Shown: one piece after another, positions 25,633 through 33,413 of the stretch
Layout: every line of letters begins with the position of its first letter
How positions within the stretch are numbered: position 1 is the stretch's first letter
Assembly (NCBI RefSeq): GCF_002797715.1
Contig: NZ_PGFF01000001.1
Span: forward strand, 434,001-498,000
Length of the DNA stretch: 64,000 bases
From: Diaminobutyricimonas aerilata
GTDB taxonomy: Bacteria > Actinomycetota > Actinomycetes > Actinomycetales > Microbacteriaceae
Direction: 5' to 3'
The notes under the pieces: generated by a model
The model's database searches: none
What the model was told of the DNA's origin: nothing
What the model saw: only the letters and a program-made list of their open reading frames with translations
Translations under genes and position numbers: made by a program

Positions 25633-26938
25633 AGCCCCGTCAGGTGGCCTTTCGCTCGATATCGAGTTACCCTTTATCGATCCGTTACATTTCGAGCGAT
25701 CGCTCGAGGCCTTCGACGGTGCCGAAAGTACGACGACACGGGCCCACCTGCGCCCGGGTCATCCACTGAGGAGAAGTTCCCTGCTGTTCCACGAGTCTGC
25801 CGAGCCCCGCGAGGGCGACGCTCCCACCACGACGTCTGATCTCGCGTTCCTCGGCCTCTCGACCGCGGACGAGCCCCGGCCCGCCACCGCGGCGATCCCG
25901 ATCCTCGTCGACTCCACGACCGATCAGCAGTTCAGCAGCCGTCGCGAGCGTCGCGAGCAGGAGCGTTCGAACGCCCGCCGGCCCATCCGCCGTCGCCCCG
26001 CCCGCCCCGTCGTCGAGTCGACCGGCACCGCCCCCGACGCGATCCAGACGCCGCGCGCATCGACCGTCGAGGAGCTCGTCGGCCCGGAGCCCGCGCGCGA
26101 CCGCGTGCGTCGCCGCAAGGCCAAGGCGAAGTCCCGCACCGCCACGCGCCCGCCCCGCGCCCCCCGCGCCGGTGCCGCCGCCGGCCCGTCGCCCATCCCG
26201 GTCGCGACCGCCGCGGACCAGCGCTCGCTCCGTGAGCGCGTCGCCGGCAAGCTGCTCTCCTCCGGCGTCATCCTCTTCACGGGCGCCATGCTCGTCGGCC
26301 TCACCGTGCCGGCCAACCTCTTCACCCCGCAGTCCTCGACCGCGTCGACGACGTTCGTCGAGGCGACCGGCGGCGACACCACGATCGCGTTGCAGAACGT
26401 CGAGACCGCGGCCGGCGTCGCGCCGACCGTGAGCCGCGACAACTACACCGTCACCTCGTACGCCGAGCAGCTCAAGGCGAAGTACGGCAACCGCAACTTC
26501 ACCTACGTCGCGAGCGGCACGGGAGCCATCCGCTGGCCGTTCCCCTACGCCGTGCCGATCACCGACGGCTACGGTGCGCGCACCGCCCCCTGTCGCGGAT
26601 GCTCGACCCAGCACAAGGGCGTCGACTTCGTGCCCGGCAACGGCGCGCCGATCTACGCGATCGCCGACGGCGTCGTCAGCACGCACGAGGAGGGTGGCGG
26701 CCTCGGCAACCACGTATTCCTCGAGCACATCGTCGACGGCCAGGAGGTGCGCAGCGTCTACGCGCACATGCAGTGGGGTTCGAGCCCGCTCGTCGAGGGC
26801 CAGGAGGTCAAGGTCGGCGACTTCATCGGCCTCACCGGCGAGACCGGTCAGGCGACCGGCCCGCACCTCCACTTCGAGATCTGGGTCAACGGCGAACACG
26901 TCAACCCCTTCGACTGGTTGCAGACCCACGCCGGCTGA
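25625..26938 (+). CDS. M23 family metallopeptidase (LytM-like)
   Basis: Up to 437 residues. A basic, Ser/Arg-rich cytoplasmic region comes first, then one membrane helix (about 228-252, VILFTGAMLVGLTVP), a stalk, and a C-terminal LytM/M23 zinc endopeptidase domain: HKGVDFVPG with the first zinc ligands, and HLHFEIW with the last. It would cut peptidoglycan crosslinks outside the membrane. Coordinates give the longest frame, from GTG 25625. The first 50 codons are AT-rich, look regulatory and have no coding signature; GAGGAGAAG at 25768-25776 is well placed for a rare CTG start at 25781. The start is therefore uncertain, the domain call is not. Confidence 0.85.
   Translation: MREAPSGGLSLDIELPFIDPLHFERSLEAFDGAESTTTRAHLRPGHPLRRSSLLFHESAEPREGDAPTTTSDLAFLGLSTADEPRPATAAIPILVDSTTDQQFSSRRERREQERSNARRPIRRRPARPVVESTGTAPDAIQTPRASTVEELVGPEPARDRVRRRKAKAKSRTATRPPRAPRAGAAAGPSPIPVATAADQRSLRERVAGKLLSSGVILFTGAMLVGLTVPANLFTPQSSTASTTFVEATGGDTTIALQNVETAAGVAPTVSRDNYTVTSYAEQLKAKYGNRNFTYVASGTGAIRWPFPYAVPITDGYGARTAPCRGCSTQHKGVDFVPGNGAPIYAIADGVVSTHEEGGGLGNHVFLEHIVDGQEVRSVYAHMQWGSSPLVEGQEVKVGDFIGLTGETGQATGPHLHFEIWVNGEHVNPFDWLQTHAG
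25666..25707. promoter_or_regulatory. GTTAC repeats and 16-bp palindrome before the M23 peptidase
   Basis: GTTAC occurs at 25666-25670 and 25684-25688 in an unusually AT-rich stretch, followed by the perfect palindrome TCGAGCGATCGCTCGA (25692-25707). GTTAC direct repeats resemble the binding sites of the cell-wall regulator MtrA upstream of actinobacterial peptidoglycan hydrolases (established for other genera); here the 18-bp spacing differs, so the match is tentative. It lies inside the longest frame of the M23 gene, implying a later translation start. Confidence 0.45.
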
Positions 26939-26954
26939 CCTCCGCATCCGCTTC

Positions 26955-26994
26955 ACGACGAACGCCCCGCCTCGAGCGGGGCGTTCGTCGTTTC
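26955..26994 (+). terminator. Strong terminator after the M23 gene
   Basis: Perfect 16-bp stem (ACGACGAACGCCCCGC and its complement) with a 5-nt CTCGA loop, followed by TTTCC, 16 nt after the stop. Confidence 0.9.
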
Positions 26995-27021
26995 CGCCGC
27001 GCGGGTCCGGGGTGGAGGGCC

Positions 27022-27081
27022 GTGAGTTGCGGACATCTGCGGGAATCCGCGGATCGATTCCCGCAGATGTCCGCAACTCAC
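27022..27081. repeat. Dispersed palindrome, copy 2 (perfect 26-bp inverted repeat)
   Basis: Arms 27022-27047 and 27056-27081 are exact reverse complements around an 8-nt loop; each arm starts GTGAGTTGCGGACATCTGCG. Copy 1 at 9975-10030 shares the outer GAGTTGCGGA and inner TGCGGGAA blocks but has changed in a compensated manner. It sits between two separate terminators in a convergent gap, so it is not needed for termination. Confidence 0.85.
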
Positions 27082-27118
27082 CGCTCCGGTGAACGGCGGC
27101 GCGGCGGTCCGAGAACGA

Positions 27119-27149
27119 CGATGCCCCCGCCGCAGCGGCGGGGGCATCG
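27119..27149 (-). terminator. Terminator of the GH13 glucosidase gene
   Basis: Perfect 15-bp stem CGATGCCCCCGCCGC / GCGGCGGGGGCATCG around a single base, 20 nt past the stop on the minus strand, followed by TCGTTCTC. Confidence 0.85.
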
Positions 27150-27169
27150 GAGAAGGGGCGGGGTGGGCG

Positions 27170-28918
27170 TCAGGCGCGCAACCACACCGTGGTGTCGGGC
27201 GGCAGCACCGCGCCGTCGAGATCCGAGCTGGCGACGAGCACCTCGCCGGCGGGGAGTTCCACGGGGGTGTCACCCGCGTTCGCGACGACGGTGACCTCGC
27301 CATTGCGGAACGCGACGACGTCGGGGCCGAATCCGGGCACCCAGTCGAGCGAGCCGTGGCCGAGGTCGTTCGCGGCGCGCAGGGCGAGCAGGGTTCGGTA
27401 CAGCTCGAGCGTGCTGCCCGGCGCACCACGCTGCACGTCGCGGGCGAAGCTCGCCCAGTCCGACGGCTGCGGCAGCCAGCTCGCACCCGTCGCGTTGAAC
27501 CCGAAGGCGGGGGCGTCGGCCTCCCACGGCAGCGGCACGCGGCATCCGTCACGGCCGTAGCGCTCGCCGCCGGTGCGGATCCACGTCGGGTCCTGGCGGG
27601 CCTCATCGGGCAGGTCGATCGCCTCGGGGAGCCCGAGCTCCTCACCCTGGTAGATGTACGCGCTGCCCGGCAGGGCGAGCATGAGCGCGGTCGCCGCGCG
27701 AGCGCGACGCAGACCGACCACCGGGTCGGGCAGTCCGGGCGACTTGGGCCCGAGGCCGTGACCCTGCGGGTTCTCGGCGGTGATGGCGAGCCGGCTCGCG
27801 TGGCGCACGACGTCGTGGTTGCTCAGCACCCACGTGCTCGGCGCGCCGACCGAGGCGAACGCCGCGATCGAGTCGTCGACCACGCGGCGGATGGCGGTCG
27901 CCTTCCACGGCGTCTCGAGGTACGAGAAGTTGAACGCCTGGTGCATCTCGTCGGCACGCACCCAGTCGGCGAGGCGCGCGAGGGGCTCCACCCACGCCTC
28001 GGCGGCGAGGATGCGGTCACCCTCGTACTCGTCGAGAACGTCGCGCCACTCGCGCCAGATCTCGTGCACCCCCTCCTGCGCCCAGTACGGCGGGGTGTCC
28101 GGTCCGCTCGCGCTGATCTCGGGCTCGAGCGCGCCGGCGTCGAGGGTCGGGGTCGATCCACCCATGCTGCCGCCGCCCTCCGGCGGCGTGTAGTCCGGCA
28201 GGCCGGGCACCTTCACCATGCCGTGGGCGACGTCGACGCGGAATCCGTCGACACCGCGGTCGAGCCAGAACCGCAGCACATCGCGGAACTGCTCGTGCAC
28301 CCACGGGTTCGTCCAGTCGAGGTCGGGCTGCGACGAGTCGAACAGGTGCAGGTACCACTGTCCGGGGGTGCCGTCGGCTTCCTCGACGCGGGTCCAGGCG
28401 GGACCGCCGAACACGGACTCCCAGTTGTTCGGCGGCAGCTCGCCGTTCTCCCCGCGACCGTCGCGGAACAGGTACCGCGCGCGCTCGGGGGACCCGGGAG
28501 CGGCGGCGAGCGCCTCCTGGAACCAGCGGTGCGCACTCGAGGAGTGGTTGGGAACGATGTCGACGATCACCCGGAGTCCGAGCTCGTGCGCGCGGCCGAG
28601 CATCCGGTCGAAGTCGTCGAGGGTGCCGAACAGGGGATCGACATCGCAGTAGTCGGCGACGTCGTAGCCGGCGTCCTTCTGCGGCGAACGGTAGAACGGC
28701 GAGAGCCAGACGGCGTCGACGCCCAGCTCGGCGAGGTCGCCGAGCCGCTCGGTGATGCCGGGCAGGTCGCCGATCCCGTCACCGGAGCCGTCGGCGAAGG
28801 AGCGCGGGTAGACCTGGTAGATCACGGCGGAGCGCCACCACTCGCGGCCGAGGCCGGTGGTGGTCGCGGGGGAGGCGTCGGGGCGCCCCTCGATGGTGGA
28901 GGTGGTCTCGGTGGTCAT
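27170..28918 (-). CDS. GH13 alpha-glucosidase (oligo-1,6-glucosidase/maltase type)
   Basis: 582-residue cytoplasmic glycosidase. GH13 motifs in order: IVDIVPNHSS (region I), GFRVDVAHGM with the nucleophile aspartate (region II), an acid glutamate around ILAAEAW (region III) and LSNHDVVRH (region IV). YQVYPRSFADGSGDGIGDL at the N-terminus is the usual start of alpha-glucosidases. ATG 28918 is chosen because the conserved region begins soon after. It is divergent from the sugar-binding protein and permeases at 29182-33050, which would import its maltodextrin-like substrates; a LacI-type operator overlaps its probable -10 box. Confidence 0.92.
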   Translation of the reverse strand: MTTETTSTIEGRPDASPATTTGLGREWWRSAVIYQVYPRSFADGSGDGIGDLPGITERLGDLAELGVDAVWLSPFYRSPQKDAGYDVADYCDVDPLFGTLDDFDRMLGRAHELGLRVIVDIVPNHSSSAHRWFQEALAAAPGSPERARYLFRDGRGENGELPPNNWESVFGGPAWTRVEEADGTPGQWYLHLFDSSQPDLDWTNPWVHEQFRDVLRFWLDRGVDGFRVDVAHGMVKVPGLPDYTPPEGGGSMGGSTPTLDAGALEPEISASGPDTPPYWAQEGVHEIWREWRDVLDEYEGDRILAAEAWVEPLARLADWVRADEMHQAFNFSYLETPWKATAIRRVVDDSIAAFASVGAPSTWVLSNHDVVRHASRLAITAENPQGHGLGPKSPGLPDPVVGLRRARAATALMLALPGSAYIYQGEELGLPEAIDLPDEARQDPTWIRTGGERYGRDGCRVPLPWEADAPAFGFNATGASWLPQPSDWASFARDVQRGAPGSTLELYRTLLALRAANDLGHGSLDWVPGFGPDVVAFRNGEVTVVANAGDTPVELPAGEVLVASSDLDGAVLPPDTTVWLRA

Positions 28919-28955
28919 GCGTACCTCGGGGCGTGGTCGGTGTGGCACTCGGGAT

Positions 28956-28975
28956 GACTGTAAGCGATTGCAGTC
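28956..28975. promoter_or_regulatory. LacI-type operator over the glucosidase promoter
   Basis: Near-palindrome GACTGTAAGCGATTGCAGTC with a central CG, as in LacI/MalR operators. On the minus strand TACAGT overlaps it and is a plausible -10 box for the glucosidase gene. Confidence 0.7.
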
Positions 28976-29026
28976 GGGCGCCGGAAGGAGGTTGACGGAC
29001 GGAATTCAATCGTGCCGCTTCTGTTG

Positions 29027-29070
29027 TTGGCAAATCGTTCTGAACGATGTATGAATGGAAGCGCTTGCAG
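29027..29070 (+). promoter_or_regulatory. Promoter and operators of the maltodextrin ABC operon
   Basis: -35 TTGGCA (29027-29032), 17-nt spacer, -10 TATGAA (29050-29055). The spacer holds a perfect 15-bp palindrome, ATCGTTC-T-GAACGAT (29034-29048). Just after the -10 is TGGAAGCGCTTGCAG (29056-29070) with the LacI-type core AAGCGCTT. Two different regulators, or one with two kinds of site, could control the operon. The leader to ATG 29182 is about 120 nt. Confidence 0.72.
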
Positions 29071-29181
29071 ATCGCGAGCGAAACCACGAGTACGGCCACA
29101 ACGTCGCGGCCCGGGTCCCACAGCGGATCCCCCGGTCACCGGGTGTGCGGCGAGGTCGTCCTGCACACGAAAGGTGACACC

Positions 29182-30435
29182 ATGACGGTGAAGACCCCGC
29201 GCCGCAGCCTGCTTCTCGCGGGTGCTGCGCTCGCCGGCGGAGCGCTCGTGCTCTCCGGCTGCTCCGCATCGGACGGCGGCGGTGGCGAGAGCGACACCTC
29301 GACGTTGACGGTGTGGCTCGACGCCAACCGTGCCGAGGCCCTCGGCGACGTCATCTCCGACTTCGAGGAGGAGAATGACGTCACGGTCGACGTCGTGCAG
29401 AAGGACTTCCCGGCGATCGCCGGCGACTTCACGCAGCAGGCGCCGACGGGCAAGGGCCCGGATGTCGTCATCGCCCCCCACGATGCGCTCGGCCAGCTCG
29501 TCACCAACGGCATCGTCGAGCCGATCACTCTCGAGAACCCGGACGACTTCCAGGAGGTCGCGATCCAGGCCGTCTCGTACGAGGGCCAGGTCTACGGCGT
29601 GCCGGTCTCGATCGAGAACGTCGCGCTCATCCGCAACACCGACCTCGACCCGAACGCGCACGCCACGTTCGACGAGCTCGTCTCCGCGGGTCAGGCGCTC
29701 GTCGGCCAGAACGGGGTGGAGTACCCCGTCATCATCCAGGCGGGCGACAACAACCTCGGTGACCCGTACCACCTGTACCCGATCCAGACCTCGTTCGGCG
29801 CTCCGGTGTTCGGCACCGACGCGGAGGGGGCCTACAACCCCGAGGACCTGCAGATGGACAACGAGGGCGGCAAGGCCTTCGCCGCGAAGCTCGCCGAGTG
29901 GGGCGCGAGCGGTGTGCTCAACCCGAGCCTCACCGGCGACATCGCCATCGAGTCGTTCGTCGGCGGCAAGTCGCCGTACATGATCACCGGCCCGTGGAAC
30001 CTCGAGCGCATCAAGGAGGCCGGCTTCGGCTACTCGATCGAAGCCATCCCGTCCGCGGGTGGACAGCCGTCGCAGCCGTTCGTCGGCGTGCAGGGCTTCT
30101 TCGTCAGCTCCTACAGCGAGAACGCCCTCCTCGCGAACAAGTTCGTCGTCGACTACATGGGCTCCGAAGAGGTGCAGACGGCGATCTTCGAGTCGGGCGG
30201 TCGCGCTCCGGCGCTGAAGACCGCGTTCGAGGCCGCGCAGTCCGACCCGGATGCGGCCGCGTTCGGCGAGGTCGGCGCGAACGGCGCCCCGCAGCCGTCC
30301 ATCCCCGCGATGAGCGTCGTGTGGGAGGACTGGGGTGTGACCGAGGGTGCCATCATCGACGGCTCCGCCGGTGACCCCGCCGCGGCCTGGGCCGCCATGG
30401 CCGAGGGCATCCGAGGCAAGATCGCCGCTGGCTGA
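29182..30435 (+). CDS. Maltose/maltodextrin ABC transporter, solute-binding lipoprotein
   Basis: 417-residue lipoprotein. The signal peptide has two-Arg start (PRRSLLLAG) and a lipobox LSGC with the acylated cysteine at residue 27. The mature part is an MBP-type family 1 binding protein (NRAEALGDVISDFEEENDVTVDVVQ ... GPDVVIAPHDALGQL ... ITGPWNLERIKEAGF ... SEEVQTAIFESGGRAPALK). AAAGGTG precedes ATG. It is the first gene of an operon with two permeases and is divergent from the GH13 glucosidase, supporting malto-oligosaccharides as ligands. Confidence 0.9.
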   Translation: MTVKTPRRSLLLAGAALAGGALVLSGCSASDGGGGESDTSTLTVWLDANRAEALGDVISDFEEENDVTVDVVQKDFPAIAGDFTQQAPTGKGPDVVIAPHDALGQLVTNGIVEPITLENPDDFQEVAIQAVSYEGQVYGVPVSIENVALIRNTDLDPNAHATFDELVSAGQALVGQNGVEYPVIIQAGDNNLGDPYHLYPIQTSFGAPVFGTDAEGAYNPEDLQMDNEGGKAFAAKLAEWGASGVLNPSLTGDIAIESFVGGKSPYMITGPWNLERIKEAGFGYSIEAIPSAGGQPSQPFVGVQGFFVSSYSENALLANKFVVDYMGSEEVQTAIFESGGRAPALKTAFEAAQSDPDAAAFGEVGANGAPQPSIPAMSVVWEDWGVTEGAIIDGSAGDPAAAWAAMAEGIRGKIAAG

Positions 30436-30498
30436 CCCACGGGCCGGGCGGGGAGACCCGCCCGGCCCGTCCCCGCCGCATCCTTCTGACGGAGACAC

Positions 30499-32112
30499 AT
30501 GACCACCAACGTCGGCGCGCCCGCCAACATGACGCCCGCCCCTCCGCCCTCGCCGGTCTCCGGTTCGCCGCGCGCGGGCTCCGGTGGGGTGCGCTCCCTC
30601 CTGGTCAAGATCACGCTGCTCGGCCTGCTCGACGCCGTCGTCGTGTACGCGCTGTTCGTGCTCGTGATGGCCGAGAACTGGGTGTGGTTCGCGCTCGCGG
30701 CGGTCGCGCTGCTCGCGATCAACTGGATCTACCTCTCCCGTCGGAAGCTGCCCGGCAAGTACCTCACGCCGGGGCTCATCTTCCTGCTGCTCTTCCAGGT
30801 CTTCGTCGTGCTGTACAGCGGATACATCGCCTTCACGAACTACGGCGACGGTCACAACGGCACGAAAGAAGCCGCGATCTCGGCCATCGTCGAGAAGTCG
30901 CTCGTGCGCGTCGAGGACTCGCCTGCGTATGCGGTCACCGTCGTCGAGCAGCTCGGCGAGTTCAGCCTGCTCGTCACCGACCCCGACGGGGTCGTGTCGC
31001 TCGGCGGTAACGAGCGCCCGCTCGAGGAGGTCGACGACGCCGAGCTGGAGGGCGACCGCGCCGTCTCGGTGCCGGGTTACACCTCGCTGAGCCTCGGCGA
31101 CCTGCTCGACAACCAGCGGGCGATCACCGAGCTGTCGGTGCCGCTGACCGACGACCCGAACGACGGCGCGCTGCGCACCGCCGACGGCAGCACCGCGTTC
31201 CTGTTCCGCTCGACCCTCGTCTACGACGAGGGCGCCGACACCTTCCTCGACACCGAGAGCGGCGCCGTCTACTCCGACAACGGCGAGGGCGAGTACGCGA
31301 CCGCCGACGGCGAGGCGCTGACGCCGGGCTGGACGATCAACGTCGGCTTCGAGAACTTCGCACGGGCATTCGGGGACGAGGACATCCGCGGCCCGCTCGT
31401 CGGCGTCATCCTCTGGACCTTCGCCTTCGCCGGGCTCTCGGTGCTCACGACCTTCGCGCTCGGACTCTTCCTCGCGATCGTCTTCAATCACGAGCGGATG
31501 CGCGGCAAGAAGATCTACCGGGTGCTGATGATCCTCCCGTACGCCTTCCCGGGGTTCCTCTCGGCGCTCGTCTGGGCGGGCATGCTGAACCCGTCGTTCG
31601 GCTTCGTCAACCAGGTGCTGCTCGGCGGGGCGGAGATCAACTGGCTCTCGGATCCGGTGCTCGCGAAGATCTCGATCCTGCTCGTCAACCTCTGGCTCGG
31701 GTTCCCGTACATGTTCCTCGTCTGCACGGGGGCGCTGCAGGCGATCCCGTCGGACGTGCTCGAGGCCGCGACCGTCGACGGCGCGCGGCCGTGGAACGTC
31801 TTCCGCTTGATCAAGCTGCCGCTGCTCATGGTCTCGCTCGCCCCGTTGCTGATCTCGTCGTTCGCGTTCAACTTCAACAACTTCAATCTGATCTACATGC
31901 TCACCAACGGCGGTCCCCGCGACATCGACGCCCCGGTGAACGTCGGCGCGACCGACATCCTCATCACCCTCGTGTACAAGGTGGCGTTCGGCACCTCGAC
32001 CGGCCGGGACTACGGACTCGCGAGCGCGTTCGCGATCCTCATCTTCTTCGTCGTCGCGACGGTGTCGATCATCGGCTTCCGGCGGACCAAGGCCCTGGAG
32101 GACATCAACTGA
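30499..32112 (+). CDS. Maltose/maltodextrin ABC transporter permease (MalF-like)
   Basis: 537-residue permease, longer than most sugar permeases because of a large extracytoplasmic insert (about residues 120-295) between helices 3 and 4, the hallmark of MalF. The coupling EAA loop is EAATVDGARPWNVFRLIKLP. About eight helices are predicted. It is separated from the binding protein by 63 nt and overlaps the MalG-like gene by one base of the stop. It pairs with that protein to form the channel. Confidence 0.92.
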   Translation: MTTNVGAPANMTPAPPPSPVSGSPRAGSGGVRSLLVKITLLGLLDAVVVYALFVLVMAENWVWFALAAVALLAINWIYLSRRKLPGKYLTPGLIFLLLFQVFVVLYSGYIAFTNYGDGHNGTKEAAISAIVEKSLVRVEDSPAYAVTVVEQLGEFSLLVTDPDGVVSLGGNERPLEEVDDAELEGDRAVSVPGYTSLSLGDLLDNQRAITELSVPLTDDPNDGALRTADGSTAFLFRSTLVYDEGADTFLDTESGAVYSDNGEGEYATADGEALTPGWTINVGFENFARAFGDEDIRGPLVGVILWTFAFAGLSVLTTFALGLFLAIVFNHERMRGKKIYRVLMILPYAFPGFLSALVWAGMLNPSFGFVNQVLLGGAEINWLSDPVLAKISILLVNLWLGFPYMFLVCTGALQAIPSDVLEAATVDGARPWNVFRLIKLPLLMVSLAPLLISSFAFNFNNFNLIYMLTNGGPRDIDAPVNVGATDILITLVYKVAFGTSTGRDYGLASAFAILIFFVVATVSIIGFRRTKALEDIN

Positions 32113-33050
32113 TGACCGCATCGACCGCATCCCGACCCGCTGCGCCGCGCACCCTCTCCGCCGACGAGGTGCAGTCCCTGCGCCGCCGCCCGGCCGGCTT
32201 CGGTCGGTGGTTCGCCGACACGGGCTGGCGTCACCTCGTGGGTGTGCTCGCCGGGATCTTCTGCGTCTTCCCGCTGCTCTACGTGCTGTCGTCGTCGCTC
32301 AACCCGAGCGGCACGCTGCTCAGCGCGAACGGACTGTTCACCGTCGTGGACTTCGGCAACTACGTCGATCTGCTCTTCAACCGGCCACAGCAGCCCTACA
32401 TCGCCTGGTTCGCCAACACCCTGCTCATCGGGCTGATCTCGGCCGCGGGCACCGTGTTCCTCGGCGCCCTCGCGGCCTACGCGTTCTCGCGCATGCGGTT
32501 CACGGGGCGGCGCATCGGATTGCTCACACTGTTGCTCGTGCAGATGTTCCCGCAGCTGCTCGCCGTGGTCGCGATCTTCCTGCTGCTCAACGCGATCGGC
32601 GACATCTTCCCGGTGCTCGGCCTCGACTCGCAGATCGGCCTCATCCTCGTCTACCTCGGCGGCGCCCTGGGGGTGAACACCTACCTCATGTACGGGTTCT
32701 TCAACACGGTGCCGGCCTCGATCGACGAGGCGGCGAAGATCGACGGAGCCGGACACGCGCGCATCTTCTTCACGATCATCCTGCGCCTCGTCGCGCCGAT
32801 CCTCGCCGTCGTCGGTCTGCTCTCGTTCGTCGCGACGACGAGCGAGTTCGTGATCGCGAGCGTCGTGCTCGCCGACCCGACGAAGCAGACTCTCGCGGTC
32901 GGCCTGTACCGCTTCGTGTCGGAGGAGACGAGCCGCAACTGGGGCCTGTTCGCCGCTGGCGCGGTCATGGCCGCCGTGCCGGTGATGGCGTTGTTCCTGT
33001 ACCTGCAGAAGTACATCATCAGCGGCCTCACCGCCGGCGCGGTCAAGTGA
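32112..33050 (+). CDS. Maltose/maltodextrin ABC transporter permease (MalG-like)
   Basis: 312-residue permease with six predicted helices and the EAA loop DEAAKIDGAGHARIFFTIILR. ATG 32112 overlaps the MalF-like stop (TGATG), indicating coupled translation. No ATP-binding gene follows; the next features are tRNAs. As in many actinobacterial sugar importers, the ATPase is probably a shared MsmK/MsiK-type protein encoded elsewhere (inference). Confidence 0.92.
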   Translation: MTASTASRPAAPRTLSADEVQSLRRRPAGFGRWFADTGWRHLVGVLAGIFCVFPLLYVLSSSLNPSGTLLSANGLFTVVDFGNYVDLLFNRPQQPYIAWFANTLLIGLISAAGTVFLGALAAYAFSRMRFTGRRIGLLTLLLVQMFPQLLAVVAIFLLLNAIGDIFPVLGLDSQIGLILVYLGGALGVNTYLMYGFFNTVPASIDEAAKIDGAGHARIFFTIILRLVAPILAVVGLLSFVATTSEFVIASVVLADPTKQTLAVGLYRFVSEETSRNWGLFAAGAVMAAVPVMALFLYLQKYIISGLTAGAVK

Positions 33051-33183
33051 CCCGGAGGACCGCCCGCCGGGCTCCGGTTTCCGCGCGCGGGGTCGCCCGA
33101 AGGGGTCGCTCCGGGGGAGTGAGACAGCCCTCGCGGAGGTGCTAGTCTTCTCTGGTGCCTCGGCCGGCTCGTGCCGAGCGCGC

Positions 33184-33255
<72 letters not shown>

Positions 33256-33287
33256 CTGGTCGTCGCCCTAGCCGGCGCACGGTCTGC

Positions 33288-33361
33288 GGCGGGATAGCTC
33301 AGGTGGTTAGAGCACACGGCTCATAATCGTGGTGTCGCGGGTTCAAGTCCCGCTCCCGCTA
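33288..33361 (+). tRNA. tRNA-Met (CAT, elongator)
   Basis: 74 nt; acceptor GGCGGGA/TCCCGCT with a G-T first pair, anticodon loop CTCATAA with anticodon CAT. It lacks the unpaired first base expected of an initiator tRNA. A lysidine-modified tRNA-Ile2 also has CAT, but the Thr-Met pairing is the usual actinobacterial elongator arrangement. Confidence 0.9.
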
Positions 33362-33366
33362 CGACG

Positions 33367-33395
33367 AAGAAGGTCCCGCTTGCGGGGCCTTCTTT
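33367..33395 (+). terminator. Terminator of the tRNA-Thr/tRNA-Met unit
   Basis: Stem AAGAAGG-t-CCCGC / GCGGG-g-CCTTCTT with a TT loop, followed by TCTCG, 6 nt after tRNA-Met. Confidence 0.85.
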
Positions 33396-33413
33396 CTCGT
33401 TCCGGGATGTCGT

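Noticed and set aside
28915-32130. 1,071-codon open frame on the minus strand
   Set aside because: It is antisense to the maltodextrin operon, with Arg/Asp/Glu/His-rich composition and no domain; such frames are expected in high-GC DNA.
33288-33361. Reading the CAT tRNA as tRNA-Ile2 or initiator tRNA
   Set aside because: The neighbouring tRNA-Thr and the paired first acceptor base favour elongator tRNA-Met, though tRNA-Ile2 cannot be fully excluded.
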